Below, one piece after another: positions 7,505 to 15,257 of a DNA stretch of 19,668 nt; positions within the stretch are counted from its first letter, which is position 1, and every line of letters starts with the position of its first letter. The notes under the pieces were generated by a model. That model had not been told where the DNA came from, made no database searches, and worked only from the letters and a program-made list of their open reading frames with translations. The stretch is from Candidatus Phytoplasma sacchari (GTDB lineage: Bacteria; Bacillota_I; Bacilli_A; Acholeplasmatales; Acholeplasmataceae), in NCBI RefSeq assembly GCF_009268105.1, contig NZ_VWXM01000010.1, forward strand, positions 1 to 19,668, in the 5' to 3' direction. The position numbers and the translations under genes are program-made.

Positions 7505-8413
7505 ATGAATAAAAATTTATTAATATCAAAAAAAGAAGATGAACAACGTCTAGATTATTTTTTATCACAAAAATTAAGTTTAAGTAGAAGCAAATGTAGT
7601 AATTTAATAAAATCAGGTAAAATTCTAATAAATAATAATATAAAAATAAAAAAAAATTATATTCTAAAAAAAAATGATTTAATAAATATTAAAATTAAAA
7701 AAGAAGAAAAAGAAAATTATAATATTCAACCTATTAATCTTAATTTAAAAATTATTTATGAAGATCAATTTTTAGCCATAATTGATAAACCATCAGGATT
7801 AATAGTTCATCCTTCTCCTAACTATTCAGGCATTACACTTATTAATGGTTTAATTTTTCACATAGAAAGTCTAAAAAAAATCAAAAGTGATAGACCAGGT
7901 ATAATTCATCGTTTAGATAAAAATACAACAGGATTAATTATTATAGGAAAAAAAGAAGAAATTGTTTCTCAAATGCAAGATCTTATTAAAAAAAGGGAAA
8001 TTAAAAGAATATATTGGGCTTTAATTCATGGTTTTTTAGATAAAGAAGGTATAATAAATTTACCTATTAAAAGAGATTTTAAAAATCGCTTAAGAATGGC
8101 TATTTCTCCTGAAGGAAAACCATCCATAACTTATTTTAAAACTTTAAAAAAATTTAAAAACACTTCTTTAATAGAATTAGAATTAGAAACAGGAAGAACT
8201 CATCAAATAAGAGTTCATTTATCATATTTAAAAAAACCAATAATTGGTGATATTTTATATGGCAAAAAAAAAGACAATATAAAAACTCAATTATTACATG
8301 CGAAAAAAATAAATTTTATACATCCTGTTACTAAAAAATACTTAAATTTCGAAATTCCTTTACCAGATTTGTTTCAAAAAAAATTAGATATTTTAAAAAA
8401 TAACATAAAATAG
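7505..8413 (+). CDS. rluD: RluD-type 23S rRNA pseudouridine synthase
   Basis: Isomerises specific uridines in 23S rRNA to pseudouridine. The 302-residue protein has an N-terminal S4 RNA-binding domain (about 14-63, RLDYFLSQKLSLSRSKCSNLIKSG) and the RluA/RluD catalytic domain with IIDKPSGLIVHP (92-103) and HRLDKNTTGL (135-144), where D138 is the catalytic aspartate. The late motif LETGRTHQIRVHL is also present. I chose the ATG at 7505 instead of an upstream TTG at 7460: the homologous region begins there and an AAAGG precedes it by 13 nt. Closest to the B. subtilis RluD/YlyB type; the exact target uridines cannot be read from sequence. Confidence 0.92.
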   Translation: MNKNLLISKKEDEQRLDYFLSQKLSLSRSKCSNLIKSGKILINNNIKIKKNYILKKNDLINIKIKKEEKENYNIQPINLNLKIIYEDQFLAIIDKPSGLIVHPSPNYSGITLINGLIFHIESLKKIKSDRPGIIHRLDKNTTGLIIIGKKEEIVSQMQDLIKKREIKRIYWALIHGFLDKEGIINLPIKRDFKNRLRMAISPEGKPSITYFKTLKKFKNTSLIELELETGRTHQIRVHLSYLKKPIIGDILYGKKKDNIKTQLLHAKKINFIHPVTKKYLNFEIPLPDLFQKKLDILKNNIK

Positions 8414-8487
8414 TTTTTTAGAAAAAATAAAAAAATATTAATAAATTTAAGAAAATTCAAGAAAATTAATAAAAAAATAAACATAAT

Positions 8488-10191
8488 ATGTATATAAAAA
8501 AAATACAAAAAAAAATAGAAAAAACATTGAATAAAAAATATAATATAAAATTTCAAATAAAAAATAATAATAAAAACAATGTTGATATGGATTTTGATTT
8601 TTACTTACCATTATTTTCTTATTCACAAAAAATAAATCAAAATATAGAATCTTTTTTTTATGAATTAAAAACAGAATTAATTTTATTAAAAGAAATAAAA
8701 GATATTTTTTTTGAAAAAGGATTTTTAAATATTAAAATAAATAAAAAAATTGTTATCAAAAAAATTATATTTAACATATTAAAACTTGATAAAAAAAAAT
8801 TTAAAATTAAAAAAATAAATCATAACAAAAAAGTTATTTTTGATTATTCATCTCCAAATATTGCAAAAAATTTTTCTATAGGTCATTTAAGATCAACTAT
8901 TATAGGCAATTCTCTAAAAAATATTTATGAAAAATTAGGATTTCAGACAATAAGCATAAATCATTTAGGAGATTGGGGTATACAATTTGCTAAAATGATT
9001 TTGGCTTATCGTAAATGGGGTAATAAAGAAATAATTTCCAAAAAACCTATTAATGAGTTACAAAAACTATATATTTTATTTCATCAAAAAGAAAAACAAA
9101 ATAAAGAGTTAAAAGAAGAAGCTAGAGAAATTTTTAAAAAATTAGAGAATAAAAATAAAGAAGAAGTAGAGTTATGGAAATGGTTTAAAAAAATATCTTT
9201 AAAAGAATTTAAGAAGATTTATAAATTATTAAACATTTCTTTTGATTATTATACTGGTGAATCATTTTTTCATAAAAAAACTATAAAATTAGTAAATGAA
9301 TTTAAAAGAAAAAAAATAGTAAAATTAGACCAGGGAGCATATATTATTCCTTTAAAAAATATAATTCCAGCGTTAATACAAAAAAAAAATGGTAGTTATC
9401 TTTATTTAACTAGAGATATAACATGCGCTTTATTTCGTTATAAAAAATTTAATTTTTCAAAAATGATATATGTTGTTGGTAATGAACAAAAATTACATTT
9501 TCAACAGTTATTTCAAATTATTAAAAAAATAGGTTATAATTTTAGACTGGAAAATGTTAATTTTGGATTAATTTTAGTTAATAATGAAAAAATTTCTACC
9601 AGAAAAAATATCAATTATGATTTGAGAAAAATTATCCAAAAAGCTTCTGAAAAAGCTCAAGAAATAATTAAAATTAAAAACCCTAAATTAAAAAATATTA
9701 ATAAAATAGCCGAAAAAATAGCTATTGGAGCTATAATTTTTAATGATTTAAAAAATGATAGACATTTAGATATTGAATTTGATTTAAATCAAATGTTAAC
9801 ATTTGATGGTAATACTGGACCATATTTACAGTACACAATAGTTAGATTTAATTCTATTATTGAAAAAAATCATTTAAATAAAAATAATAAATTTTATTGG
9901 TCTGACAAAATAAATAAATATTATGAAAAAAAAAATTATTTTGACATAATTAAACTAATAGATCAATTCTATTTTATATTAGAAATTTCTAAAAAAGAAA
10001 ATATGCCCAGTATATTAGCTAGATATTTACTTAAATTAGCTAAAAATGCTAATCAATTTTATGCAAAAGAAAAAATTTTGGTAAATGATCAAATATTAAA
10101 TAAAGCTAATTTTTTATTTATAAAAGTTATAGTTTATATTCTTAAAGAAGGTTTAAATTTACTAGGAATTCCTATTTTAAACAAAATGTAA
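8488..10191 (+). CDS. argS: Arginyl-tRNA synthetase
   Basis: Class I synthetase that charges tRNA-Arg. The 567-residue protein has the N-terminal ArgRS-specific domain (1-105), then FDYSSPNIAKNFSIGHLRST (118-137) with the HIGH-type signature, NHLGDWGIQF (158-167) and the KMSK-equivalent KISTRK at 368-373. The C-terminal helical anticodon-binding domain ends with LLGIPILNKM, the family ending. The classical KMSK is modified in many ArgRS, so the present form is not abnormal. The protein is strongly K/N/I-enriched, as expected from base composition. No clear ribosome site is visible before the ATG; the 74-bp gap after rluD is almost all A/T. Confidence 0.96.
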   Translation: MYIKKIQKKIEKTLNKKYNIKFQIKNNNKNNVDMDFDFYLPLFSYSQKINQNIESFFYELKTELILLKEIKDIFFEKGFLNIKINKKIVIKKIIFNILKLDKKKFKIKKINHNKKVIFDYSSPNIAKNFSIGHLRSTIIGNSLKNIYEKLGFQTISINHLGDWGIQFAKMILAYRKWGNKEIISKKPINELQKLYILFHQKEKQNKELKEEAREIFKKLENKNKEEVELWKWFKKISLKEFKKIYKLLNISFDYYTGESFFHKKTIKLVNEFKRKKIVKLDQGAYIIPLKNIIPALIQKKNGSYLYLTRDITCALFRYKKFNFSKMIYVVGNEQKLHFQQLFQIIKKIGYNFRLENVNFGLILVNNEKISTRKNINYDLRKIIQKASEKAQEIIKIKNPKLKNINKIAEKIAIGAIIFNDLKNDRHLDIEFDLNQMLTFDGNTGPYLQYTIVRFNSIIEKNHLNKNNKFYWSDKINKYYEKKNYFDIIKLIDQFYFILEISKKENMPSILARYLLKLAKNANQFYAKEKILVNDQILNKANFLFIKVIVYILKEGLNLLGIPILNKM

Positions 10192-10201
10192 GAAATCATA
10201 T

Positions 10202-10248
10202 TTTGATATATGAAAATAAAAAGATATATCAAATTAAATTATTTTTTT
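10202..10248 (+). terminator. Hairpin plus T-run after argS
   Basis: TTTGATATAT (10202-10211) and ATATATCAAA (10224-10233) form a perfect 10-bp stem with a 12-nt loop, followed after 8 nt by seven T (10242-10248). It begins 10 nt after the argS stop. It is a plausible terminator, though the stem has few G/C pairs and the T-run is not immediately adjacent. Confidence 0.45.
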
Positions 10249-10271
10249 AAAAAAGGTTTATATCAATAAAT

Positions 10272-12284
10272 ATGACGTTAGAAATAAAAAAAAAAATTAA
10301 AAAAGTTACAGATATCTTAGAAAAAGCTAATTATTTTTATTATCAATTAAATAATTCTTATTTGAAAGATGAACAATATGATGCTTTATTGAAAGAATTA
10401 ATTTATTTAGAAAAAAAATATCCAGAATACAAATTATCTTATAGTCCTACTTTTAAAGTAGGAGGATATTTAAATAAAAAATTTGATAAAATAAAACATG
10501 ATGTTCCAATGTTATCATTAGGAAATGTTTTTAATATAACAGAATTAAAAAAATTTTATAATCGCATTAAAAAAAAACATAAAAATGCAAATTTTATAAC
10601 AGAACTAAAAATAGATGGAGTAGCTATTAGTATAAAATATAAAAAAGGAATTTTATATCAAGCAGTAACAAGAGGTAACGGTTATTTTGGAGAATTGATA
10701 ACTAATAATATAAAAACTATTAGAGATATTCCTTTAAAAATCATAGAAAAAATAGACTTAGAAGTTAGAGGAGAAATTTTTTTTAATTTTGATACATTTA
10801 AAAAAATAAATGAAATAAGAAAAAAAGAAAATAAAATTGTTTTTGCTAATCCTCGTAATGCAGCTTCCGGAACTTTAAGACAATTAGATACTAATATAGT
10901 AGCTAAAAGAAACTTATCTTGTTTTATTTATTCTATAATTAATCCTCCATCCTTTATTCAAACACAAAAAGATGTTTTGTTTTTTTTGCATAAATTAGGT
11001 TTTGTAATAAATCATCATTATAAAATAATAAATTCTTTTGATGAATTAATAGAACAAATTAATTATTATAAAGAATTAAAAAAAAATCTAAATTATAATA
11101 ATGATGGTATAGTTGTGAAAGTTAATGAATTATATTTTTATGATTCTATAGGTTATACAAGTAAATTTCCTAAATGGGCTATTGCTTATAAATTTAATTC
11201 TATTCATGGAAAAACTACTATAAAAAAAATTACTTTTCAAATAGGAAGAACAGGAGCTGTCACTCCTATAGCGGAATTGATTCCTGTTATTGTAGATGGT
11301 AGTCTTATTTCAAAAGTATCTTTACATAATTTTAACTATATAGAAGAAAAAGATATCAGAATAAATGATTATGTTTTAATACACAAATCTGGATCAATTA
11401 TTCCTGAAATTATAAAAATAATTAAAGAAAAAAGAACAAATCAATTTCCTTTAAAAATGATTTCTAATTGTCCTTTTTGTTTTCATAAATTGCAAAAAAT
11501 AGAAAATGAAGTGGATTATTTTTGTATAAATAAAAATTGCGAAGAAAGAAAAATAAAAAATATAATTCATTTTGTTTCTAAAGAAGCTATGGATATTAAT
11601 GTTTTAGGAAATAAAACTTTAGAACTTTTTTTTAAAAAAAAAATAATAAAAAATAGATCAGATTTATATGATTTAGAAAAAAATAGAGATAAATTGGAAA
11701 AATTACCTTTTTTTAAACAAAAAAAAATAGATAGTATTTTACAATCTATAGAAAAAAGTAAAAAAAGACCTTTTAAGAATATTTTGTTTTCATTAGGCAT
11801 AAAACATGTAGGTTTAAAAATATCTAAAATATTAGCTAAAAAATTTCAAAATATTGAAAATATAAAAAAAGCCAGTATAGAAAATATATTAGAAATCCCA
11901 GAAATAGGTTTAAAAATAGCTAATAGTATATTAGAATATTTTAAAGATGAAAAAAATTTGAAAGAATTAGAAATATTAAAAGAAAAAGGTATTATGAATC
12001 TTTCAAAAAAAAATGATATTGAATTAGAAAAAAAAGAAAAAAATAAAAAATATTATTTTTTTAGAAACAAAAAAATAGTTTTAACAGGTGTTTTTAATAA
12101 TTTCAAAAGAATAGAAATAAAAAATATTTTAGAAGAATATGAAGCTATTGTTACTAGTTCTATTTCTAAAAAAACTGATTTTTTAATTTGTGGTAAACAA
12201 GGAAGTTTAAATAAACTTAAAAAAGCTGATGAATTGAAAATAAAAATAATAAATGAAAAAAATTTTATGAAAATACTTTTTTGA
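10272..12284 (+). CDS. ligA: NAD-dependent DNA ligase
   Basis: Seals nicks in replication and repair using NAD+. The 670-residue length is normal. Domain order is complete: Ia domain (1-60, with YYQLNNSYLKDEQYD), adenylation domain with active-site K113 in ELKIDGVAIS, RGNG at 134-137, then OB fold (about 312-385), a four-cysteine zinc finger (C400, C403, C418, C423), helix-hairpin-helix repeats (about 470-580) and a C-terminal BRCT domain (about 592-670, containing KKIVLTGVF). The ATG is preceded at 15 nt by a T-run/A-run ending in AAAAAAGG. The gene ends in TGA. acpS follows after 52 bp and is probably co-transcribed, because no terminator lies between them. Confidence 0.97.
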   Translation: MTLEIKKKIKKVTDILEKANYFYYQLNNSYLKDEQYDALLKELIYLEKKYPEYKLSYSPTFKVGGYLNKKFDKIKHDVPMLSLGNVFNITELKKFYNRIKKKHKNANFITELKIDGVAISIKYKKGILYQAVTRGNGYFGELITNNIKTIRDIPLKIIEKIDLEVRGEIFFNFDTFKKINEIRKKENKIVFANPRNAASGTLRQLDTNIVAKRNLSCFIYSIINPPSFIQTQKDVLFFLHKLGFVINHHYKIINSFDELIEQINYYKELKKNLNYNNDGIVVKVNELYFYDSIGYTSKFPKWAIAYKFNSIHGKTTIKKITFQIGRTGAVTPIAELIPVIVDGSLISKVSLHNFNYIEEKDIRINDYVLIHKSGSIIPEIIKIIKEKRTNQFPLKMISNCPFCFHKLQKIENEVDYFCINKNCEERKIKNIIHFVSKEAMDINVLGNKTLELFFKKKIIKNRSDLYDLEKNRDKLEKLPFFKQKKIDSILQSIEKSKKRPFKNILFSLGIKHVGLKISKILAKKFQNIENIKKASIENILEIPEIGLKIANSILEYFKDEKNLKELEILKEKGIMNLSKKNDIELEKKEKNKKYYFFRNKKIVLTGVFNNFKRIEIKNILEEYEAIVTSSISKKTDFLICGKQGSLNKLKKADELKIKIINEKNFMKILF

Positions 12285-12336
12285 AGTTAATATTTATTTT
12301 TGAAATTTTTTTAAAAAGGTAAATTGAATTTAGTAT

Positions 12337-12681
12337 ATGAAAAATATTGGAATAGATTTAATAGAAATAAAGAGAATTAAAAAAATTGGTATAGAAAAAA
12401 TAGCAAAAAGAATATTTTCTCAAAAAGAATATATAATTTATAATAAGATGAACAATTTTAAACAAAAATTAAATTTTATAGCAGGGAGATGGGCAGGAAA
12501 AGAAGCTATTTTCAAAGCTTACCAAAAAGGCAATCTTAAAAATAATTATAATGATTGGTCTATTTTGAATGATAAAAAGTATGGGTTCCCATATGTAGAA
12601 AATATTACAAATCCTAAAATAATAATTTCAATTACTCATGATGATAAATATGCTTTAGCTTTTGTAATTTTATTAGAATAA
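12337..12681 (+). CDS. acpS: Holo-[acyl-carrier-protein] synthase
   Basis: AcpS transfers 4'-phosphopantetheine from CoA to a serine of acyl carrier protein. The 114-residue protein matches the compact trimeric AcpS type. It begins GIDLIEIKRI with metal-binding D7, and has E56 in AGRWAGKEAIFKAY (49-62), the two usual magnesium ligands. The segment ISITHDDKYALAFVI is the conserved late strand region. Its presence implies at least one acyl carrier protein in the cell. It should not serve citrate lyase, whose CitD subunit receives a different prosthetic group through CitX. AAAAAGG lies 17 nt before the ATG, an unusually long spacing. A strong inverted repeat begins 3 nt after the stop. Confidence 0.94.
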   Translation: MKNIGIDLIEIKRIKKIGIEKIAKRIFSQKEYIIYNKMNNFKQKLNFIAGRWAGKEAIFKAYQKGNLKNNYNDWSILNDKKYGFPYVENITNPKIIISITHDDKYALAFVILLE

Positions 12682-12683
12682 TT

Positions 12684-12745
12684 TTTTTCATTTTTTTTAA
12701 AAAAATTTTTTATTTTTTATAGTTTTTTTTAAAAAAAATGAAAAA
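12684..12745 (+). terminator. Perfect 22-bp inverted repeat after acpS
   Basis: The left arm at 12684-12705 (T5-CA-T8-A7) and right arm at 12724-12745 are exact reverse complements separated by 18 nt. Each arm is itself T-run/A-run, so alternative small hairpins can form within each arm. Position directly behind the acpS stop indicates the end of the ligA-acpS transcript. The remaining 263 bp up to spx are A/T-rich with no recognisable gene. Confidence 0.55.
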
Positions 12746-12960
12746 TAGACTATTTATTTTAATAAAAAAAATTAAAAATTTTGTAAATATTTAATTATAA
12801 AATAAATAAAAAATATCTATAAATAATAATTTTTTTGATTTATTTAAACAAATTTGTTAAAATTATTGTAATTTAATTTTATTTTTTTAATTAATAAAAT
12901 TTTAATAATAAAAATAAAAATAAAAACAATTTAGTTAATAAAACATAAAATTTTACAGAA

Positions 12961-12966
12961 TATAAT
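12961..12966 (+). promoter_or_regulatory. Candidate -10 box for spx
   Basis: A perfect TATAAT lies 42 nt before the spx start codon, in a sensible position for a short leader. No convincing -35 hexamer is found 16-18 nt upstream, and TATAAT arises easily by chance in this DNA. Confidence 0.3.
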
Positions 12967-13008
12967 ATGTCAATAATAAAAAAAATTGCATATAAGGAAG
13001 TGTGATTT

Positions 13009-13458
13009 ATGGTTTTTATTTATACTGCAAATCGTTGTTCTTCATGTCAAAAAGCAAAAAAATGGTTAGAACTACATAATATAGATTACAAAGAAAAAAA
13101 TATAAATAATTTTAAATTAACAGAATTAGATATAGATCTCATTTTAAGTTATGAAGAAATTGATTTTACAAAAATAATTTCTACTCGTTCTAAAATTTTT
13201 AAAGAACAAAAAATTGATTTATTTTCGATGAAAATACAACAAGTAAAAGATTTTATATTAAAAAATCCTAGTATTTGTAAAAAACCTATTATTTTTAATA
13301 ATAAATCAATTGTTATAGGATATAATCAAGAAGATATTAGAATTTTTATGCCAAAAAATTTGAGAAAGTACATTATAAAAAATAATATAAGTATTAAAAA
13401 TCAAAGTTACGTTAAAAGAATAAAAAAATATTTTACAGATTTAAGAAAAATAAAATAA
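13009..13458 (+). CDS. spx: Spx/ArsC-family thiol-stress regulator, atypical
   Basis: Spx-type proteins bind the RNA polymerase alpha C-terminal domain and redirect transcription under thiol stress. This 149-residue protein aligns without gaps to my recollection of B. subtilis Spx over about 125 residues: CxxC redox pair at C10 and C13, IISTRSKIF at 56-64, PII at 93-95 and GYNQEDIRIFMPK at 104-116. Two differences matter: D52 stands where B. subtilis has G52, required for alpha contact, and K92 replaces R92. The last 20 residues are a basic extension (SYVKRIKKYFTDLRKIK) beyond the usual end. A strong AAGGAAG ribosome site precedes the ATG. It could be Spx, the MgsR type, or an Spx-like protein with altered partner binding. 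Expressed singly, with a hairpin after the stop. Confidence 0.88.
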   Translation: MVFIYTANRCSSCQKAKKWLELHNIDYKEKNINNFKLTELDIDLILSYEEIDFTKIISTRSKIFKEQKIDLFSMKIQQVKDFILKNPSICKKPIIFNNKSIVIGYNQEDIRIFMPKNLRKYIIKNNISIKNQSYVKRIKKYFTDLRKIK

Positions 13459-13490
13459 ATAGTTTAAATATATTTTAATAAAATTATATA

Positions 13491-13526
13491 GATAGATTTT
13501 ATATCGAAATATATATAAAATCCATC
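13491..13526 (+). terminator. Hairpin after spx
   Basis: GATAGATTTTATAT (13491-13504) pairs with ATATAAAATCCATC (13513-13526) with one A-C mismatch and an 8-nt loop. It has three G-C pairs, more than most stems here, and is followed by T-rich sequence (GTTGTTATTTT). It starts 32 nt after the spx stop. Confidence 0.55.
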
Positions 13527-13562
13527 GTTGTTATTTTAAATAAGTAAAGTATTGTTTTATTA

Positions 13563-14301
13563 TTATTTATTAAATTTTTTAAATGCTTTTAATATTGTTT
13601 TAAATTCTTTTAATCTTTATTTCATTTATAGAATGGAAAATAATCATTATAAAAAAATTTTTTTTTAACGTATTTTAAATTTTTTGATAATTTTTTTAGT
13701 ATAATATATTTTTTATTTATTTTATTATTATTTGCTTTTTTATCACATAATTTTATGAAGATATCAACAAAATAAGTATTTGTTATTAATATATTTTTTT
13801 TTTACTAAGTCATAGAAATCTTTAATAAAATATTTATTAGGATTATAATATATTTTGATACTTTTTGTATTTGATTAAATAATATTTTACTAAATTATTT
13901 AATATAATTAATTATTTCGATTACTCTTATTATTGTAAAAAGAAAAGCTCTTTTTATTAAGAATTTTTTTTCTTTATTAAATTCATTAATATAATTATTT
14001 TTTTAATCATTTTCAAATATTTTGATTTAATTTTTGCTTTATCTATTTTTATTCTATACATATATCGCTTTTAAAATTTTGATATTATCTATATATAAAT
14101 TGTGTTTTTTTGATATATATATATTTTAATTTTATTTGAAGGGTTTTTTATATTGAAATAATATAATATTCTATAAAAAAAAATCATTTTTTTATTTTTT
14201 TATAAATTTTAATTTTGATTTTGATTATTTTTTGGAATTTTTGGTAAATTAGATAATATTTTTAAATTAGTATTTTTTATTTTTTTCAAATTTATATTTT
14301 T
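13563..14301 (-). pseudogene. Probable decayed minus-strand gene, product unknown
   Basis: No long frame is open, yet the plus strand is markedly T-rich and A-poor, exactly like the non-coding strand of the minus-strand genes here. Consecutive coding-like pieces appear in shifting frames: 14301-14209 (contains NLPKIPKNNQ), 14199-14089 (IYIYQKNTIYI), 14070-13957, 14002-13895 (KKFLIKRAFLFTIIRVIEII), 13859-13764 (NPNKYFIKDFYDLVKKKYIN), 13801-13622 (VDIFIKLCDKKANNNKINKK and NDYFPFYK) and 13616-13563 (RLKEFKTILKAFKKFNK then stop). The two frames meeting at 13801-13764 continue each other well, as a single frameshift would produce. I do not recognise the protein. Alternatively it could be ordinary AT-rich spacer with strand bias. 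Confidence 0.45.
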
Positions 14302-14566
14302 TTATAAAAATAAATTTATAAACAAAAAATATGTTTAGAATAAAATAGAATAATAAAAAAATACAAAATAATTATTTTTATTTAATTTAATTAAGTTAAA
14401 AAGAAATATTATCTTTTTTTTTATTTATTTTGTATTGGATATTAAATAAATTATTAAAAATGTAAAAAACAAATTTATAATTAAAGTATATATTTTAATT
14501 ATAATTAATTTAATATAAAAAATAATTTTTTATTATTTAATAATTTATTTCTTTTTTATTTATAAA
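14302..14566. other. AT-rich spacer before the hsp20 promoter
   Basis: A and T are balanced on both strands, and no coding-like piece, RNA gene or clear repeat is visible. An imperfect A/T inverted repeat spans the boundary around 14288-14318. This is the likely 5' flank of the decayed gene. Confidence 0.4.
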
Positions 14567-14609
14567 TTAGCAATTAAGTATTGACTTTGCTAAAATTAAT
14601 TGTTAGAAT
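14567..14609 (+). promoter_or_regulatory. hsp20 promoter with CIRCE-like operator
   Basis: TTGACT (14581-14586), a 17-nt spacer and TAGAAT (14604-14609) form a well-spaced vegetative promoter. Overlapping its -35 box, TTAGCAATT (14567-14575), nine spacer bases, and CTTTGCTAA (14585-14593) reproduce the 9-9-9 geometry of the CIRCE element bound by HrcA. Thirteen of 18 arm positions equal the consensus TTAGCACTC-N9-GAGTGCTAA, and the outer 7 bp (TTAGCAA/TTGCTAA) are perfectly symmetric. The predicted transcript starts about 65-70 nt before the hsp20 ATG. HrcA is not in this window. Confidence 0.6.
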
Positions 14610-14682
14610 GAATGTGTAATATTTAGTTTGATAAATAAAATTTTTTTTATGAAAAATATATTTAAAAGGAGATGATTATTTT

Positions 14683-15135
14683 ATGTTTTTAGATTTAATT
14701 AGTCATAATAATTCTTTATTGGAAGATTTATTTGATGATTTAAAAAGTGTATCTTTATCAGGTGCTCAAAATAATCCTATGCCTATAGATATTATAGAAA
14801 AAAAAGATCATTATCTTTTGATTGCTAATGTTCCTGGTTTAATGAGTGATGAAGTTAAAGTCAGTTTAGAAAATAATAGATTAACAATAGAAGTAATTCC
14901 TAATTCTTTGAAAAATGAAGAAGAAAATAAAAAAAATGATGAACAAATTCATTATTTAAGACAAGAAAGACCTAAATTTATTGTAAAACGTAGTTTTAAA
15001 ATAAGTGATCACTTGAAGCCGGAAGATATTCAATGTAATTTTTATAATGGTGTGCTAGAAATTAAAGTTAATAAAACAAAAGAGGAACCTATAACAAAAA
15101 AGTATATAAATATTAATAATGTTAAATTGAAGTAA
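14683..15135 (+). CDS. hsp20: Small heat shock protein, Hsp20/alpha-crystallin family
   Basis: ATP-independent chaperone that forms oligomers and holds unfolding proteins for later refolding. The 150-residue protein has a short N-terminal arm (1-33), an alpha-crystallin domain (about 34-131) with ANVPG (48-52) and the signature NGVLEIKV (122-129), and a C-terminal tail carrying the IxI oligomerisation motif (I142-N143-I144). Length and order are standard. It has the best ribosome site in the window, AAAAGGAGATG before the ATG, and a well-formed promoter with CIRCE-like operator, so it is probably heat-inducible and strongly expressed. It is monocistronic, with a terminator 27 nt after the stop. 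Confidence 0.95.
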   Translation: MFLDLISHNNSLLEDLFDDLKSVSLSGAQNNPMPIDIIEKKDHYLLIANVPGLMSDEVKVSLENNRLTIEVIPNSLKNEEENKKNDEQIHYLRQERPKFIVKRSFKISDHLKPEDIQCNFYNGVLEIKVNKTKEEPITKKYININNVKLK

Positions 15136-15161
15136 TTTGTAATCTTTAATATAAGTAAAGT

Positions 15162-15194
15162 AAAAAATTCAAAATCTGAATTTTGAATTTTTTT
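15162..15194 (+). terminator. Intrinsic terminator after hsp20
   Basis: AAAAAATTCAAAAT (15162-15175), a CTGA loop and ATTTTGAATTTTTT (15180-15193) form a perfect 14-bp hairpin ending in a T-run. It lies between convergent genes, and because the left arm is A-rich it may serve both directions. Confidence 0.8.
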
Positions 15195-15257
15195 ATTCTA
15201 AGAATAAATGATTATTAGAAAAATTATAAATTATTATAATTATTTATTATTTTTTTA

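Noticed and set aside
8374..8556. Minus-strand phenylalanine/isoleucine-rich frame across the rluD-argS gap
   Set aside because: It is the complement of A-rich lysine and asparagine codons and has no ribosome site.
9583..9609. Missing KMSK in ArgRS as a sign of inactivity
   Set aside because: ArgRS proteins often have a modified KMSK; KISTRK is an acceptable equivalent here.
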